NCBI GenBank assembly: GCA_036925085.1 | Contig: JAUPFP010000020.1 | Coordinates: forward strand, 4,235,495-4,299,494 | Length of the DNA stretch: 64,000 bases | Direction of reading: 5' to 3' | Source of the DNA: Brachycybe producta | Taxonomy: Eukaryota > Arthropoda > Diplopoda > Playtdesmida > Andrognathidae | Shown: piece after piece, positions 63,329-64,000 of the stretch | Layout: every line of letters starts with the position of its first letter | Numbering within the stretch: position 1 is the stretch's first letter | Program-made: the position numbers and the translations under genes | The notes under the pieces: generated by a model | Seen by the model: the letters and a program-made list of their open reading frames with translations, nothing else | What the model was told of the DNA's origin: nothing | Databases searched by the model: none

Positions 63329-64000
63329 CATATGTTTTGTAGTAGGCTTACCCCTAAAATTTTACCCAAATCTCAACATTCCCATGGACAGCAAGCATCC
63401 TCTGAAAGCAACATCTCATTTTCAATGATTTGAAAGAAAAAAACATGATTTTGATACAATATAACGAGTGGGTTTTGACAATGAAATCCATCCAACTATA
63501 GGAAAACGACCAAGAATATTAAAAAATTGATAAGGCTATCAACAAGAATAAAATCGGTGTGATGCAATATCTGGTATAGCCGTTTTATATGGTGTTTTTT
63601 TTTATTTAGTTCTCGACGTCTTCTGTTTAGCGCACATTAAGCATGTAGGCTAATTTCAGAATCATTTTAAAAATAGAAATGAATCAAAATTTGGTTATTA
63701 AAAAAATAATAATGGCAGTTGACTTGAGTAGTCATTTTCTGCGACAAATGGAGACCACTTTTTGAAGTCGAACTCAACTACTAACAGTCGCTTGTTTGTG
63801 AACGGCTCTAAAAGAACTTCCAAAAACTTTTGTATACTTTGGGGTTTGTTGTTTTTTTTTTATCCCGGAATTTCTGCAACATTAATTTTTGTTGCAGATG
63901 ACGATAGGACTTCCTTCGACATAAATTTCTATTCTTAAACTTTTTTTTTGTTCATTTATAAATCATACAGGCTTCATATATAGTGCAAATTACGCGTGTA
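63329..64000. other. No supported gene
   Basis: AT-rich. A fair acceptor (TTTTTGTTGCAG) at about 63887-63898 is followed by only eight codons to a stop; I do not call a terminal exon. Confidence 0.4.

Noticed and set aside
63899-63925. Terminal exon of eight codons after TTGTTGCAG
   Set aside because: The acceptor is fair and phase 0 would fit, but an eight-codon tail with no supporting data is too weak.

Overview
This is a stretch of an animal nuclear genome, most likely a marine invertebrate with a large, repeat-rich, AT-rich genome; I cannot name the species. The evidence is spliceosomal exons with GT/AG borders separated by introns of about 12 kb and 29 kb, dense DNA transposon remnants with target-site duplications, Helitrons, non-LTR retrotransposon tails, long microsatellites and minisatellites. 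There are no operons, no prokaryote-type coding density, and no RNA gene that I could recognise. Almost every long open frame in the window is an accident of a simple repeat.

Host gene: three internal exons on the + strand (12552-12607, 24758-24876, 54314-54415) have good splice sites, and their phases fit one another (phase 1 joins phase 1, phase 0 joins phase 0). Together they encode 92 residues: a Ser/Leu stretch, a basic and hydrophobic possible membrane segment, and an acidic Asp/Ser-rich stretch. I do not recognise the protein. A weak further exon candidate lies at 58425-58520. Most of the window would therefore be intron. Just downstream of the third exon is a cluster of YY1- and ETS-like motifs (54441-54625), and the first intron holds two RFX X-box-like palindromes (17655-17695).

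Mobile elements: the main story is a set of recurring families. (1) Short non-autonomous Helitrons with a CCCGTCATTTATGACGGG hairpin and CTAG end, some still carrying the C-terminal motif of the Helitron helicase, with a head-to-tail array at 34361-35518. (2) A palindromic MITE of about 205 bp (ACAGGCAGTTAGAAATC ends) with exact 9-bp target duplications at five sites. (3) Palindromes of about 800 bp (TTAAGAGGCTACA ends). (4) Palindromes with TACGGAGCCCTG ends and 6-bp duplications. (5) TA-flanked elements (GGGCTCGGATTTT ends), a pogo-like end family and a mariner-like remnant with a recognisable transposase C-terminus. (6) hAT-type elements with 8-bp duplications at 27892 and 45031. (7) 5'-truncated non-LTR reverse transcriptase tails at 28834 and 62508, and LTR-like sequence near 38.3-38.7 kb and 41.0-41.4 kb.

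Tandem DNA: a polypyrimidine tract of about 930 bp (14.45-15.38 kb), a 30-bp minisatellite of about 39 units (15.65-16.82 kb), a 25-bp satellite (48.1-49.35 kb), several 80-180 bp tandem duplications, and AT, GA, TTA and GAT microsatellites.

Nesting gives relative ages. Helitrons sit inside two other elements whose uninterrupted copies are also in the window, so these empty sites can be read directly. All family names below are my own descriptive labels unless a superfamily is stated. Coordinates of repeat borders are by eye and may be off by several bases.
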